From CAVZCK01 sp963798805 (GTDB lineage: Bacteria > Pseudomonadota > Alphaproteobacteria > Rhizobiales > Rhodomicrobiaceae): a DNA stretch of 64,000 bases. Every line of letters starts with the position of its first letter. Position 1 is the first letter of the stretch. Both the position numbers and the translations under genes were made by a program. Positions 17,255 to 25,533 of the stretch are shown in pieces. The notes under the pieces are model-generated. The model searched no databases. It was not told the DNA's origin and saw nothing but the letters and a program-made list of their open reading frames with translations. The DNA is taken from positions 1,116,001 to 1,180,000 of the forward strand of contig CAWCVC010000010.1 in assembly GCA_963798805.1 (NCBI GenBank), given 5' to 3'.

Positions 17255-17834
17255 ACTGCCTCACCCATTATTGCCAATGCTCAGCCCAATGAGCATCCCA
17301 ACTCACAAGTTAAACTTGCCGACACGCATCATAGCCTTAAGGCCTTCTCGCGGTCACTCCCGAATAGTTCGACTGAAATAAAGTTTTTTCGCGAAGTCTG
17401 AGCGCAATCATTCCATAATTATATGGTGCAAGCCTGCATTATTGGAAATATGGCCACAAATTTCCTTGGGTCAAAAATCTTTTTCCTCTCAGGCTGAGCA
17501 TTCCTGCCTTTTGGGAAATGATCCTTTGATGGCTCCCGAACTCCATGGGCCGTGTTTTTGGGCATGGTTTGGCTTGTCACTGCCATTAAGCACTATTACC
17601 ATGGCCTTATTAAGAATGAATATTATCGGCTTAGTGCCGGTAGGGAGGAAAGAAAGAATGGGTAAGCGAGGACCCATTTAGCACATAAAATCCAAAATAT
17701 ATCCATCCAACGAAGTAATATTTGCCGCCTGGCTGGGCTTACCAAGCCCTTTCAGCGGAACATTTGAGCTATTTCTTTTATTCCGTTTCGCTTGAGTGAT
17801 GGCAAACCATCGGAAAAAGGAGGAAGCACAGGAC
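17255..17834. other. AT-rich 580-bp divergent control region upstream of xoxF
   Basis: This spacer is clearly richer in A+T than its surroundings (especially 17340-17700) and must hold the promoters for xoxF and for the divergent pentapeptide/metallohydrolase/SoxYZ unit. A seven-codon open frame, MGKRGPI, lies at 17658-17681 behind a strong GGGAGG site (17643-17648). The frame also forms an ATGGGT/ACCCAT stem at 17658-17678. It ends about 150 nt before the xoxF start and could be a leader peptide. No other convincing gene is visible, and I cannot assign -35/-10 elements with confidence. Confidence 0.5.
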
Positions 17835-19637
17835 ATGGCTTGGTTTCGACTAGCAGCTGCCACCGCCCTAATTGTAGGGGGGCTCGCAGCACCAGCCGCT
17901 GCAAATGACGATTTGCAGAAGCTGCAGAAGGACCCCAATCAGTGGGTCATCCCGGCGGGCAATTACTCCAGCACGCGCTACAGCTCGCTCGATCAGATCA
18001 CCAAGGACAATGTCGGCAAGCTTCAGGTTGCCTGGACATTCTCGACCGGCGTGTTGCGCGGCCATGAAGGCAATCCGCTCGTGGTCGGCGACGTCATGTA
18101 TGTCCATACGCCGTTCCCGAACAAGGTGATGGCGCTCGATCTGAACAATGACGGCGCGATCCTCTGGACGTATGAGCCGAAGCAGAATCCGGATGTCATC
18201 CCGGTGATGTGCTGCGACACGGTCAATCGCGGCGTGGCTTATGGCGACGGCAAGATCTTCCTGAATCAGGCGGATACGACGCTCGTCGCGCTCGACGCAA
18301 AGACGGGCAAGCTGCTCTGGAAAGCCGTCAACGGCGATCCTAAGAAGGGCGAGACCGGCACTTCGGCTCCGTTGGTCGTCAAGGACAAGGTCTTTGTCGG
18401 CATTTCCGGCGGCGAGTTCGGCGTGCATTGCCACGTCTCCGCTTACGACACCAAGGACGGCAAGCAAGTCTGGCGCGCCTATTCGGAAGGACCGGACGAC
18501 CAGATCCTATTCGACCCGCAAAAGACGACGGTGCTCGGCAAGCCGGTCGGTAAGGATTCGAGCCTGAAGACCTGGCAAGGCGATCAGTGGAAGATCGGCG
18601 GCGGCTGCACGTGGGGCTGGATGTCCTACGATCCGGACCTCAATCTCCTCTATTACGGATCGGGCAATCCCTCGACCTGGAACCCGAAGCAGCGTCCGGG
18701 CGACAACAAGTGGTCGATGACCATCTTCGCCCGCAATCCCGATACGGGCATGGCGAAGTGGGTCTATCAGATGACGCCCCATGACCAATGGGACTATGAC
18801 GGCGTCAACGAGATGATCCTGGCCGATATCCCGGTGAACGGGAAGGAGACCAAGGCACTCGTGCACTTCGACCGCAACGGTCTCGGCTACACGCTGAACC
18901 GCGAAACGGGCGAACTGCTTGTTGCCGACAAGTACGATCCGGCCGTGAACTGGACGACCGGCGTCGACATGGACAAGAACTCGAAGAACTACGGCCGTCC
19001 CGCCGTCGTGCCGAAATACTCGACCGAGCACAATGGCGAAGACGTTAACAGCCAGGGCATCTGCCCCGCGGCCCTCGGCACGAAGGACGAGCAGCCTGCG
19101 GCCTATTCGCCGGAGACCAAGCTGTTCTATGTGCCGACCAACCATGTCTGCATGGACTACGAGCCCTTCAAAGTCTCGTACACGGCCGGCCAGCCCTATG
19201 TCGGCGCGACGCTGTCCATGTATCCGCCGAAGGGCGAGAGCAATATGGGCAACTTCATCGCCTGGGATGCCAGCAAGGGCAAGATCGTCTGGTCGGACCC
19301 CGAGCAGTTCTCGGTGTGGTCAGGTGCGCTCGCCACGGCCGGCGGCGTAGTCTTCTACGGCACGCTTGAAGGCTATCTGAAGGCGGTCGACGCCAAGACG
19401 GGCAAGGAACTGTACAAGTTCAAGACCCCGTCCGGCATCATCGGCAATGTCATGACCTATCAGCATGGCGGCAAGCAGTATGTCGCAGTGCTGTCGGGAG
19501 TCGGCGGCTGGGCCGGCATCGGCCTCGCGGCCGGTCTGACCGATCCGCATGCCGGTCTCGGCGCGGTGGGCGGCTATGCAGCGCTCAACAAGTATACCTC
19601 GCTGGGCGGCAGCCTGACGGTGTTCGCGCTGCCATGA
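17835..19637 (+). CDS. xoxF: Lanthanide-dependent methanol dehydrogenase XoxF
   Basis: The 600-residue quinoprotein has a signal peptide ending at about residue 23 (PAAA-NDD). It oxidises methanol to formaldehyde in the periplasm using PQQ. Visible hallmarks are the vicinal disulfide C126-C127 in VMCCDTVNRG, the metal ligands Glu194 (GGEFG) and Asn278 (GSGNPSTWN), and WDYDGVNE with the catalytic Asp320 plus Asp322 two residues later. That second Asp marks lanthanide-using XoxF and is absent from calcium-type MxaF. Tryptophan-docking propeller repeats run through the chain. The ATG at 17835 is preceded by GGAGGA; an in-frame ATG 13 codons upstream lacks export features. A strong terminator follows, then xoxG and xoxJ. 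Confidence 0.97.
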   Translation: MAWFRLAAATALIVGGLAAPAAANDDLQKLQKDPNQWVIPAGNYSSTRYSSLDQITKDNVGKLQVAWTFSTGVLRGHEGNPLVVGDVMYVHTPFPNKVMALDLNNDGAILWTYEPKQNPDVIPVMCCDTVNRGVAYGDGKIFLNQADTTLVALDAKTGKLLWKAVNGDPKKGETGTSAPLVVKDKVFVGISGGEFGVHCHVSAYDTKDGKQVWRAYSEGPDDQILFDPQKTTVLGKPVGKDSSLKTWQGDQWKIGGGCTWGWMSYDPDLNLLYYGSGNPSTWNPKQRPGDNKWSMTIFARNPDTGMAKWVYQMTPHDQWDYDGVNEMILADIPVNGKETKALVHFDRNGLGYTLNRETGELLVADKYDPAVNWTTGVDMDKNSKNYGRPAVVPKYSTEHNGEDVNSQGICPAALGTKDEQPAAYSPETKLFYVPTNHVCMDYEPFKVSYTAGQPYVGATLSMYPPKGESNMGNFIAWDASKGKIVWSDPEQFSVWSGALATAGGVVFYGTLEGYLKAVDAKTGKELYKFKTPSGIIGNVMTYQHGGKQYVAVLSGVGGWAGIGLAAGLTDPHAGLGAVGGYAALNKYTSLGGSLTVFALP

Positions 19638-19672
19638 GCGCAGCCATGACCGACTAAGTCACCAGAGCAAAG

Positions 19673-19711
19673 GGTCTGGCAATCCAATCGGCATTGCCAG
19701 ACCTATTTTTT
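19673..19711 (+). terminator. Rho-independent terminator between xoxF and xoxG
   Basis: An 11-bp perfect stem, GGTCTGGCAAT (19673-19683) pairing with ATTGCCAGACC (19693-19703), closes a 9-nt loop and is followed by TATTTTTT. It lies 35 bp after the xoxF stop and 80 bp before the xoxG start. It should end or attenuate most transcripts after xoxF, which would make xoxF far more abundant than its cytochrome. Confidence 0.9.
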
Positions 19712-19789
19712 CCTGATGCTGCGTCCCGCAAGCCTTGACCGCCAACGATCGGGACGCCTCAACAAAACCGACACCGTCGGAGGACACTC

Positions 19790-20311
19790 TTGATCAGCCT
19801 GCGCCCTGTTACCAAAGTCCTGGCTTGCGCCACGCTCGGCCTCTCTTTCGTCTGCCTCTCGCTTTCGACCGCCACCGCCCTGCCGCCGGTGAAACAGGAG
19901 GACGGGAAATATTTCGACAAGAATGACGACCCGACTTACAATATCCAGAAGGATGGGACGGTCGACTGGTACACTTACAGCGGCTTCAGACGCTACCATT
20001 CGGAATGCCACGTTTGCCACGGGCCCGACGGCGAAGGCAGCTCCTATGCTCCGGCGCTGGCGGATTCTCTGAAGACCATGAGCTATGGCAAGTTCCTGGA
20101 GATCGTCGCCACCGGCATCAAGCAGGTGAACGCGGCCGAAAATCTCGTCATGCCCTCATTCGGCGACAACAAGAACGTCGTTTGCTACATCGACGACATC
20201 TACATCTATCTGAAGGCGCGCGCCGATGGCGTGCTGCCGCGCGGCCGTCCGGCAAAGCACGAGCCCAAGCCCGAGACCGCGAAGTCCTATGAAGAAAGCT
20301 GCATGAAATGA
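19790..20311 (+). CDS. xoxG: Cytochrome c, electron acceptor of XoxF (XoxG)
   Basis: The 173-residue protein has a signal peptide (about 1-30) and one heme-binding motif CHVCH at 73-77. The Met in LVMPSFGDN is the probable axial ligand. It matches the methanol-metabolism c-type cytochrome that takes electrons from XoxF. The start is a TTG at 19790 with GGAGG 7 nt upstream; no ATG fits the signal peptide. The stop overlaps the xoxJ start by 4 bp. The C-terminal tail is rich in Lys, Pro and Glu, as is usual for this family. Confidence 0.93.
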   Translation: MISLRPVTKVLACATLGLSFVCLSLSTATALPPVKQEDGKYFDKNDDPTYNIQKDGTVDWYTYSGFRRYHSECHVCHGPDGEGSSYAPALADSLKTMSYGKFLEIVATGIKQVNAAENLVMPSFGDNKNVVCYIDDIYIYLKARADGVLPRGRPAKHEPKPETAKSYEESCMK

Positions 20312-21135
20312 GCCTGACATCGTTTCGCGTGAGAGCCGGCGCGGCGCTCTTCGCCGCATTCGCAGCATCTTTCGGGTGGGTGGAGAGCGCGCCTGCGCAG
20401 ACCTCCGACCTGGTCGTCAGAACCCAACTGCGCGTTTGCGAAGACCCCGCCAACATGCCTTTCTCCAACACAAAGGGCGAAGGCTTCGAGAACAAGATTG
20501 CCGATCTGGTCGGCAAGGCGCTCAATATTCCAGTCACCTATTTCTGGTTTCCGCAAGCGACCGGCTTCATACGCAAATCGCTCAACGCCAAGATGTGTGA
20601 CGTGGTGATGGGCTATGCTCAGGGCAATGAGCTGGTGCTGGGCACCAATGCCTATTATTCCTCCGCATACACTTTCGTCGTGCGCGCCGACAGCGATCTG
20701 GCCGATATTCAGACGATCGAAGACCCGCGTCTCAAGGAGAAGAAGATCGGCGTTATCGCCGGCACGCCTCCGGCCACGAACCTCGCGGTCGCCGGGCTGA
20801 TGCCGCATGTGCGCCCGTTTCAGCTTATGGTCGACCGGCGCTATTTCTCCCCATCGGAGGACATGGTCAAGCAGATCGCCTCGGGCGATCTCGACATCGG
20901 TCTGCTGTGGGGCCCCATCGCAGGCTACTACGCCAAGCAGAGCAAAGTGCCCTTAAAGGTCATCCCGCTGGTCAAGGAGACCCAGGGGCCGCGCATGATC
21001 TACCGTATCACGATGGGTGTCCGCCAAAGCGACATCGACTGGAAGCGCCAGTTGAACACCGTCATCCGCCAGCATCAGAGCGAGATCGACGCGATCCTGA
21101 AAGACTACGGCGTGCCGCTTGTCGAAGCCGACTGA
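20308..21135 (+). CDS. xoxJ: XoxJ/MoxJ-like periplasmic binding protein
   Basis: The 275-residue protein has a signal peptide (about 1-30) and the fold of a family 3 solute-binding protein. Characteristic segments are RVCEDPANMPFSN, a central VMGYAQGNE and DIGLLWGPIAGYYAK. XoxJ is required for methanol dehydrogenase maturation or interaction in methylotrophs. It is thought to bind a partially folded form of the enzyme rather than to feed an ABC transporter. It is coupled to xoxG by a 4-bp ATGA overlap, giving the usual xoxF-G-J order. Confidence 0.92.
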   Translation: MSLTSFRVRAGAALFAAFAASFGWVESAPAQTSDLVVRTQLRVCEDPANMPFSNTKGEGFENKIADLVGKALNIPVTYFWFPQATGFIRKSLNAKMCDVVMGYAQGNELVLGTNAYYSSAYTFVVRADSDLADIQTIEDPRLKEKKIGVIAGTPPATNLAVAGLMPHVRPFQLMVDRRYFSPSEDMVKQIASGDLDIGLLWGPIAGYYAKQSKVPLKVIPLVKETQGPRMIYRITMGVRQSDIDWKRQLNTVIRQHQSEIDAILKDYGVPLVEAD

Positions 21136-21157
21136 TCCGGCCGAATGCGGACACGCG

Positions 21158-21775
21158 ATGTTGGCGGCTGGCTTAGATCGGGCCGTTCACGGATTAAAAA
21201 CCCTGATCACCATCGTCCTGTTTGCGCTGGCTATAGCGGGGACCGGTGGCCGACCGGCCGCGGCGGCCGAGCAGGGCTCAGGAACCGGCGCTCCTGCCGA
21301 ACCCTCAGACTACCGGACGGACAATTATCGCTCGCCCACGCCGACCACGCTGGCGGGAGCGAAAGTCGTCTCTGCCTTTGAAGCGATGGCTCTCTGGCGC
21401 GCAAAAGCCGCGCTGTTCATCGACGTCTTGCCCAGCCCGCACAAGCCCGCCAATCTGCCGGCTGATACGCTCTGGCACGCACCGGAGCGCCGCAATATTG
21501 CCGGCAGCGTCTGGCTGCCCAACACCGGCTATGGCGTACTCGGTCCGCCGATGCTGGCCTATTTCCGCAATCAACTTCAGCGGCTCAGCGCCGGCGACAA
21601 AGCGGCGCCGCTGCTGTTCTATTGCCTGAAAGACTGCTGGATGTCCTGGAACGCCGCCAAGCGGGCGATCGCTTTCGGCTATACGAATGTCTACTGGTTT
21701 CCGGACGGCACGGACGGCTGGGCCGAGGCCGGCGGCGCGCTCGTACCCTGCTTGCCCGCCGGACCATTGCCCTGA
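21158..21775 (+). CDS. PQQ-dependent catabolism-associated CXXCW-motif protein
   Basis: The protein is about 205 residues, with a hydrophobic export segment and then a rhodanese-like domain. The defining CLKDCW motif sits in FYCLKDCWMSWNAAKRA near residue 165. The family is tied by gene neighbourhood to PQQ-dependent alcohol dehydrogenases; its reaction is unknown. The ATG at 21158 is the most natural start for the signal peptide but has a weak ribosome site; a TTG at 21119 inside the xoxJ end is the alternative. It follows xoxJ at 22 bp and is probably cotranscribed. Its last 85 bp overlap the end of a gene on the opposite strand. Confidence 0.85.
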   Translation: MLAAGLDRAVHGLKTLITIVLFALAIAGTGGRPAAAAEQGSGTGAPAEPSDYRTDNYRSPTPTTLAGAKVVSAFEAMALWRAKAALFIDVLPSPHKPANLPADTLWHAPERRNIAGSVWLPNTGYGVLGPPMLAYFRNQLQRLSAGDKAAPLLFYCLKDCWMSWNAAKRAIAFGYTNVYWFPDGTDGWAEAGGALVPCLPAGPLP

Positions 21776-22446
21776 GCCTGTTTGCTCTGACTGACCAACT
21801 CGGAAATATGCCTGCCGATCTTGAACAGCCGCTGTTCCAGCAGCACCGGCGTTTCGCAGACATAGCGCAGCGATTGCTGCCGCTCCTGATAGACGCGGTC
21901 ATTCCAGGTAAGTTGCTCCTCGAGATCGGCGAGCTTGCTCTTCTCCTCCTCGGTCGGAGCCGGTTTGTCGGCAAGATCGGCATGCTCGAGGGATTTCTGC
22001 TTGATCGCGTCGGCGAGCGCGGCCTGCTTGCGCGCATAACGCTTGATGCCCGCCAGGATCTTGCTGCGCTCTGCATTCACCTGCTGCAGCACGCCGGTAA
22101 ACAGCGCCGTCAGCAAACGCGCCCGGTCTTCCTTAAGCCCGGCCGCGAACTGGTCCACCGCAGCGAGCGCCTCCTCGACGCTCTTGCGCCGCGACGCCAC
22201 GTCGTTGACCTCCGGAGCGACCAGAGCATTGCTGGACCAGCTTTGATCATTGGCGTCGATTGGGGGGCCGGCCCAGACCATTCCCGAGGTGATCTGCGGG
22301 ATCTCCCGCTGCATGCACGGCCAGTTGCTGTTGGCCGCGGCGGCATTCGCCCGCGCAAATGGCGCCGTGCCGAGAACCGCCAGAATGGCGATGGTTGCGA
22401 TGCGCAAGTCTCGTTTGCTCCTTCTCATTGGTCGGTCCACGCTCAA
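21691..22446 (-). CDS. Exported coiled-coil protein of unknown function in the xox/lut locus
   Basis: The protein is 251 residues from the TTG at 22446 (245 from the ATG at 22428). It has a signal peptide (ending about ARANA), one Cys soon after, and then a long charged helical region (about residues 85-215) rich in Ala, Glu, Lys and Gln that predicts a coiled coil. The tail is Pro/Ala/Ser-rich. I do not recognise a catalytic family. Its start overlaps the stop of the beta-propeller gene, so it is cotranscribed with it. Its 3' end overlaps the CXXCW gene on the other strand by 85 bp. The context suggests a periplasmic accessory factor of methanol oxidation or lanthanide handling. Confidence 0.8.
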   Translation of the reverse strand: MSVDRPMRRSKRDLRIATIAILAVLGTAPFARANAAAANSNWPCMQREIPQITSGMVWAGPPIDANDQSWSSNALVAPEVNDVASRRKSVEEALAAVDQFAAGLKEDRARLLTALFTGVLQQVNAERSKILAGIKRYARKQAALADAIKQKSLEHADLADKPAPTEEEKSKLADLEEQLTWNDRVYQERQQSLRYVCETPVLLEQRLFKIGRHISELVSQSKQAQGNGPAGKQGTSAPPASAQPSVPSGNQ

Positions 22447-23441
22447 TGCGGCGAGACCACCACGCCCCAGGGCTGCTGGCCGACCGCAATCGATTTGATC
22501 ACATCCTGGGCCGCCACGTCGATGACCGAGACGTCGTTCGAATTGCCGTTGGTCGTGATCAGATATTTCTCGTCCGGCGTGAAATCCATGTGCCAGACGC
22601 GCTGGCCAACCAGCAGATATTTCTGCACCTCGAAGGTCTTCGCATCGATCACTGCCACGTGGTTGGCAGGCCCGAGCGCCACGAAAGCATATTTGTCGTC
22701 CTTGGTGATGGCGATGCCGACCGGCTGGATCGCCTCGGCCTGAACGCCTGGAATCTTGAAGCTGATCTTCTTGACGATCTCGTGCTTGACCGGATCGATG
22801 ACGCTCACCGTACCGCCGACTTCCGAGCTCACCCAGAGCTGCTTGCCGTCAGCGCTGAACTGCGCGAAGCGCGGTCGGCTGTCGACGAGGACATTGGCGA
22901 CGATCTGGTGGGTCTTGGTATCCAGGAAATGCGCCATGTTTGTCGTTTCGGAGGTGTTGACGAGAATGCTGCCGTCGGGGCTGATGCCCATGCCCTCCGG
23001 CTCGACGCCGACCGGCACCTCACCCAGGATCTTACCTTTCGCGATATCGACGATGGTGACGAGGTTATCGTTCTCATTCGCGATGTAGAGCGGATTGCCC
23101 GAGGGGGCGAGGACGAAGAGCTCCGGGTCCGCGCCCGATGGCAGCGTCTTGACGAGCTTACCGGTCTTGGCGTCGATCATCTGCACTTCGTCGTCATCGC
23201 TGGCGCAGAGCAGGATGTCTTTTCCATCTTTCGTGAGTGTAATACCGCGCGGCCGCCGTCCGACTTTGAACGTCTGAACCACCTTCATCTGGTCCAGATC
23301 GACCACCGAGATCGTGTTGTCCTTCTCGTTCGAGACATAGGCCATGTAGGCGTCGGCCTTGCCGAGCGGAACGGCGATGAACGCGGCGAGAAGAAAAAAC
23401 TGGCCAATATGCGTCAATGAAAGCTTCGGCATGTCATTCAT
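22443..23441 (-). CDS. Exported YVTN-family beta-propeller protein, PQQ-catabolism associated
   Basis: The 332-residue protein has a signal peptide (about 1-31, ending KADA) and about seven blades of the YVTN type, each with a pattern such as AYVSNEKDNTISVVDL, LYIANENDNLVTIVDI and VWHMDFTPDEKYLITTN. It belongs to the propeller family found with PQQ-dependent alcohol dehydrogenases and the lanthanide uptake (lut) genes, where exported proteins of this kind occur. A specific function is not known. It sits 36 bp after the substrate-binding protein gene and is translationally coupled to the coiled-coil gene downstream. Confidence 0.88.
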   Translation of the reverse strand: MNDMPKLSLTHIGQFFLLAAFIAVPLGKADAYMAYVSNEKDNTISVVDLDQMKVVQTFKVGRRPRGITLTKDGKDILLCASDDDEVQMIDAKTGKLVKTLPSGADPELFVLAPSGNPLYIANENDNLVTIVDIAKGKILGEVPVGVEPEGMGISPDGSILVNTSETTNMAHFLDTKTHQIVANVLVDSRPRFAQFSADGKQLWVSSEVGGTVSVIDPVKHEIVKKISFKIPGVQAEAIQPVGIAITKDDKYAFVALGPANHVAVIDAKTFEVQKYLLVGQRVWHMDFTPDEKYLITTNGNSNDVSVIDVAAQDVIKSIAVGQQPWGVVVSPH

Positions 23442-23477
23442 CGCCTTCGATACTGTGGCCCGCGCCGTGGATGACCT

Positions 23478-24716
23478 TCAATGAAATTTGCATTTGGTTT
23501 CGGGCTCATCGATGCCGAGCGTATCGACCTCGGTGCGCTGATGGAGGAAGCCGGGCTGCGGCGACCAGGAGACTGGCAGTTCAGTGGTTGCAACGGCAAT
23601 GGGCTGACGGAGCTGATGGTTCCACGTCCGGAAGCTGACCTTCTGGCCCTTGAAGGCGGCAACCCCGAATTTGGTGCTGAGCATGAAATCGTGAAGCTTG
23701 GCAAAATCGCCGGACGCGGTCCGCGTGGCCGCCTCCCCGATCGTGCGCACCGCGACCCAGCCATTATAGTCGAGCGGCGTCATCACGCGACCGGCAAGAG
23801 CGAAGAAGCGGTTCTGAAACTGGGTTGCGCCCCATTGCTCGTTCGCAGGATGCCAGTTCATCGGCATCAGCCCCGCAGTGCCGGCAACCGGACGCGGCGA
23901 CCAAGTGCGGAACGGCAGGTAAGGCCCGAAGATCTGGCTTTCGTCTGCGACGATGAGGACATCGTAATCGCTCGAAATCTGCGTGAACACCGCCATCTGC
24001 TTCTGCACCTCGGCGCTCCCGGTATCGGTGCGCGTTGTGGTGTCGGTCACGGTATAATTCTTCTCGGCAACGATCTGCGCGCCGAACTTCTTGGCGGAAT
24101 TGCGCATCGCCTCGGCGAAGGCCTTATCCGCCAGGTTGGCGCCGGAAATCAGAAACCAGTGGTTCCAGCGCTTCAGCACCAGAAACTGCGTCAGCGCGTC
24201 GGCGAGCATGGCGCGGCTCGGCGCGATGTGGACGATGTCGGGCCGGCAGTCCTGCTCGCGCAGCCGCATGTCCTCCGCACTCAGATTGAACAGCAGCATG
24301 GACTTGCCCCGCGCCGCATCGGCAAGGGCGAGGAGCTTGTCGGCGGGCGCATCGATCAGCACGAAGCCGATGCCGTCGCTTGCGATCTTGTCGACGAGCG
24401 CGGCAGCATCACCCGATTTCGGCAGATCGTAGTGCTTCAAAGAAAAGGACTGCTTGGTGAAGCGTCCGGTCGTGTTGTTGTCCTTGATCGCCAGTTCCGC
24501 GCCGCGGATGCCGGCATCCTCCGGCACAACATCGAGACGCGAGATCGGGATCGGCCGATCCTGCTCGACCTTGAGATAGGCAATGGGAATCTGTGTGACA
24601 GCGGCCGCGCTCGGCGGCGCAGCCTGAGCGTTTGCGCCCCCCGCGCCTGCCACGAGCGGGAATACCAAAAACAAAGCCGAGGCAAACCCGCCTCGCTTCG
24701 ACTGGAGGTCAGACAA
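23478..24716 (-). CDS. lutA: ABC transporter periplasmic binding protein of the PQQ-alcohol dehydrogenase/lanthanide (lut) system
   Basis: The 412-residue protein has a signal peptide (about 1-32) and then a type I periplasmic-binding fold (branched-chain amino-acid-binding-like: IPISRLDVVPEDAGIRGAELAIKDNN, HWFLISGANLADKAFAEAMR). This family is specific to PQQ-dependent alcohol dehydrogenase loci and corresponds to LutA, the binding protein of the lanthanide uptake locus of Methylorubrum. The TTG at 24716 is supported by GGGGAGG about 9 nt upstream; no ATG is available nearby. It begins a minus-strand unit with the propeller and coiled-coil genes. The partner permease and ATPase are at 27959-29490, separated by plus-strand genes. 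Confidence 0.85.
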   Translation of the reverse strand: MSDLQSKRGGFASALFLVFPLVAGAGGANAQAAPPSAAAVTQIPIAYLKVEQDRPIPISRLDVVPEDAGIRGAELAIKDNNTTGRFTKQSFSLKHYDLPKSGDAAALVDKIASDGIGFVLIDAPADKLLALADAARGKSMLLFNLSAEDMRLREQDCRPDIVHIAPSRAMLADALTQFLVLKRWNHWFLISGANLADKAFAEAMRNSAKKFGAQIVAEKNYTVTDTTTRTDTGSAEVQKQMAVFTQISSDYDVLIVADESQIFGPYLPFRTWSPRPVAGTAGLMPMNWHPANEQWGATQFQNRFFALAGRVMTPLDYNGWVAVRTIGEAATRTASGDFAKLHDFMLSTKFGVAAFKGQKVSFRTWNHQLRQPIAVATTELPVSWSPQPGFLHQRTEVDTLGIDEPETKCKFH

Positions 24717-24977
24717 TCAGCGCGCCTCCCCAGACGGCAGTGAAGTCTTAAGAATGCGGAACGCTCGCAACCCGCCAGGGCGTCCCTGGCTTGTCGCACG
24801 CACCGCTCGTGATTGGCGATGCCATTGCTTTTCAACGTAACTTTCGGCCCAGGCGAGGAACAGGTCAAACCCTGATTGGTTTCGTCAAAAGACTATTGCC
24901 CTGGCCACCGTGATGGCGCCGCATACAGTCTTGAACGAGCGCCGGTAAATTGTGACTCTGCGTTGGAAGGTTCAGTG

Positions 24978-25508
24978 ATGGCACGCGCCGCGGCAACATT
25001 ATGGGCGATCGTCTGCTTCGGCCTGATTTTGCTGCCTCCGGCCAGCGCGGCTCAGCAGGCCGCCCACTCGTCTCTCGCAAGCGTCGCCGTCTTCAATTTC
25101 GAGCTCGTCGATACGAGCCTTGAAGGCGCAAGCCATGGCATCGATCCGGCCGAGACGGCGCGGCTGAAGCTGATCAGCAACCTCTTGCGCGACGAGCTGG
25201 AAAAATCGGGCCGCTACAATGTCGTCGATATCGCGCCGGCCGCCTCGAAGATCGCCAGTGCCGGGCTGATCTATGGTTGCAATGGCTGCGAGACGGATAT
25301 CGCCCGCTCGCTCGGCGCAGACCGCGCCATCACCGGAACCATTCGCAAGATCAGCACGCTCATTCTTATCATCACCATTGTCGAGCGTGATGTTGCGACC
25401 GGCAAGACACTTCAGATCGCCAACGCACAAATCCGCGGTGACACCGACGAATCCTGGACGCGGGGCGTTTCCTGGCTGGTCCACAACCGGCTGCTCGCGC
25501 GGAAATGA
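24978..25508 (+). CDS. Exported DUF2380/DUF3280-like protein
   Basis: The 176-residue protein has a signal peptide (about 1-26, ending PASAA). The following domain begins VAVFNFELVDTSLEG, continues with RLKLISNLLRDELEKSG, and has a C-G-N-G-C-E pair of cysteines. This matches a family of unknown function common in alphaproteobacterial methanol/PQQ loci and related to lipoprotein-like TolB N-terminal domains. The ATG at 24978 has GGAAGG 7 nt before it. It is the first of four plus-strand genes and lies 25 bp before the substrate-binding protein at 25534, so it may be an accessory of that transporter. Confidence 0.8.
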   Translation: MARAAATLWAIVCFGLILLPPASAAQQAAHSSLASVAVFNFELVDTSLEGASHGIDPAETARLKLISNLLRDELEKSGRYNVVDIAPAASKIASAGLIYGCNGCETDIARSLGADRAITGTIRKISTLILIITIVERDVATGKTLQIANAQIRGDTDESWTRGVSWLVHNRLLARK

Positions 25509-25533
25509 ACGGCCCGGCCATGAGGAGAAAGGC

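Noticed and set aside
17442..17681. Possible 79-residue protein upstream of xoxF
   Set aside because: It has no ribosome site at its start and no family match. Only its last seven codons have a strong site, so I treat those as a possible leader peptide instead.
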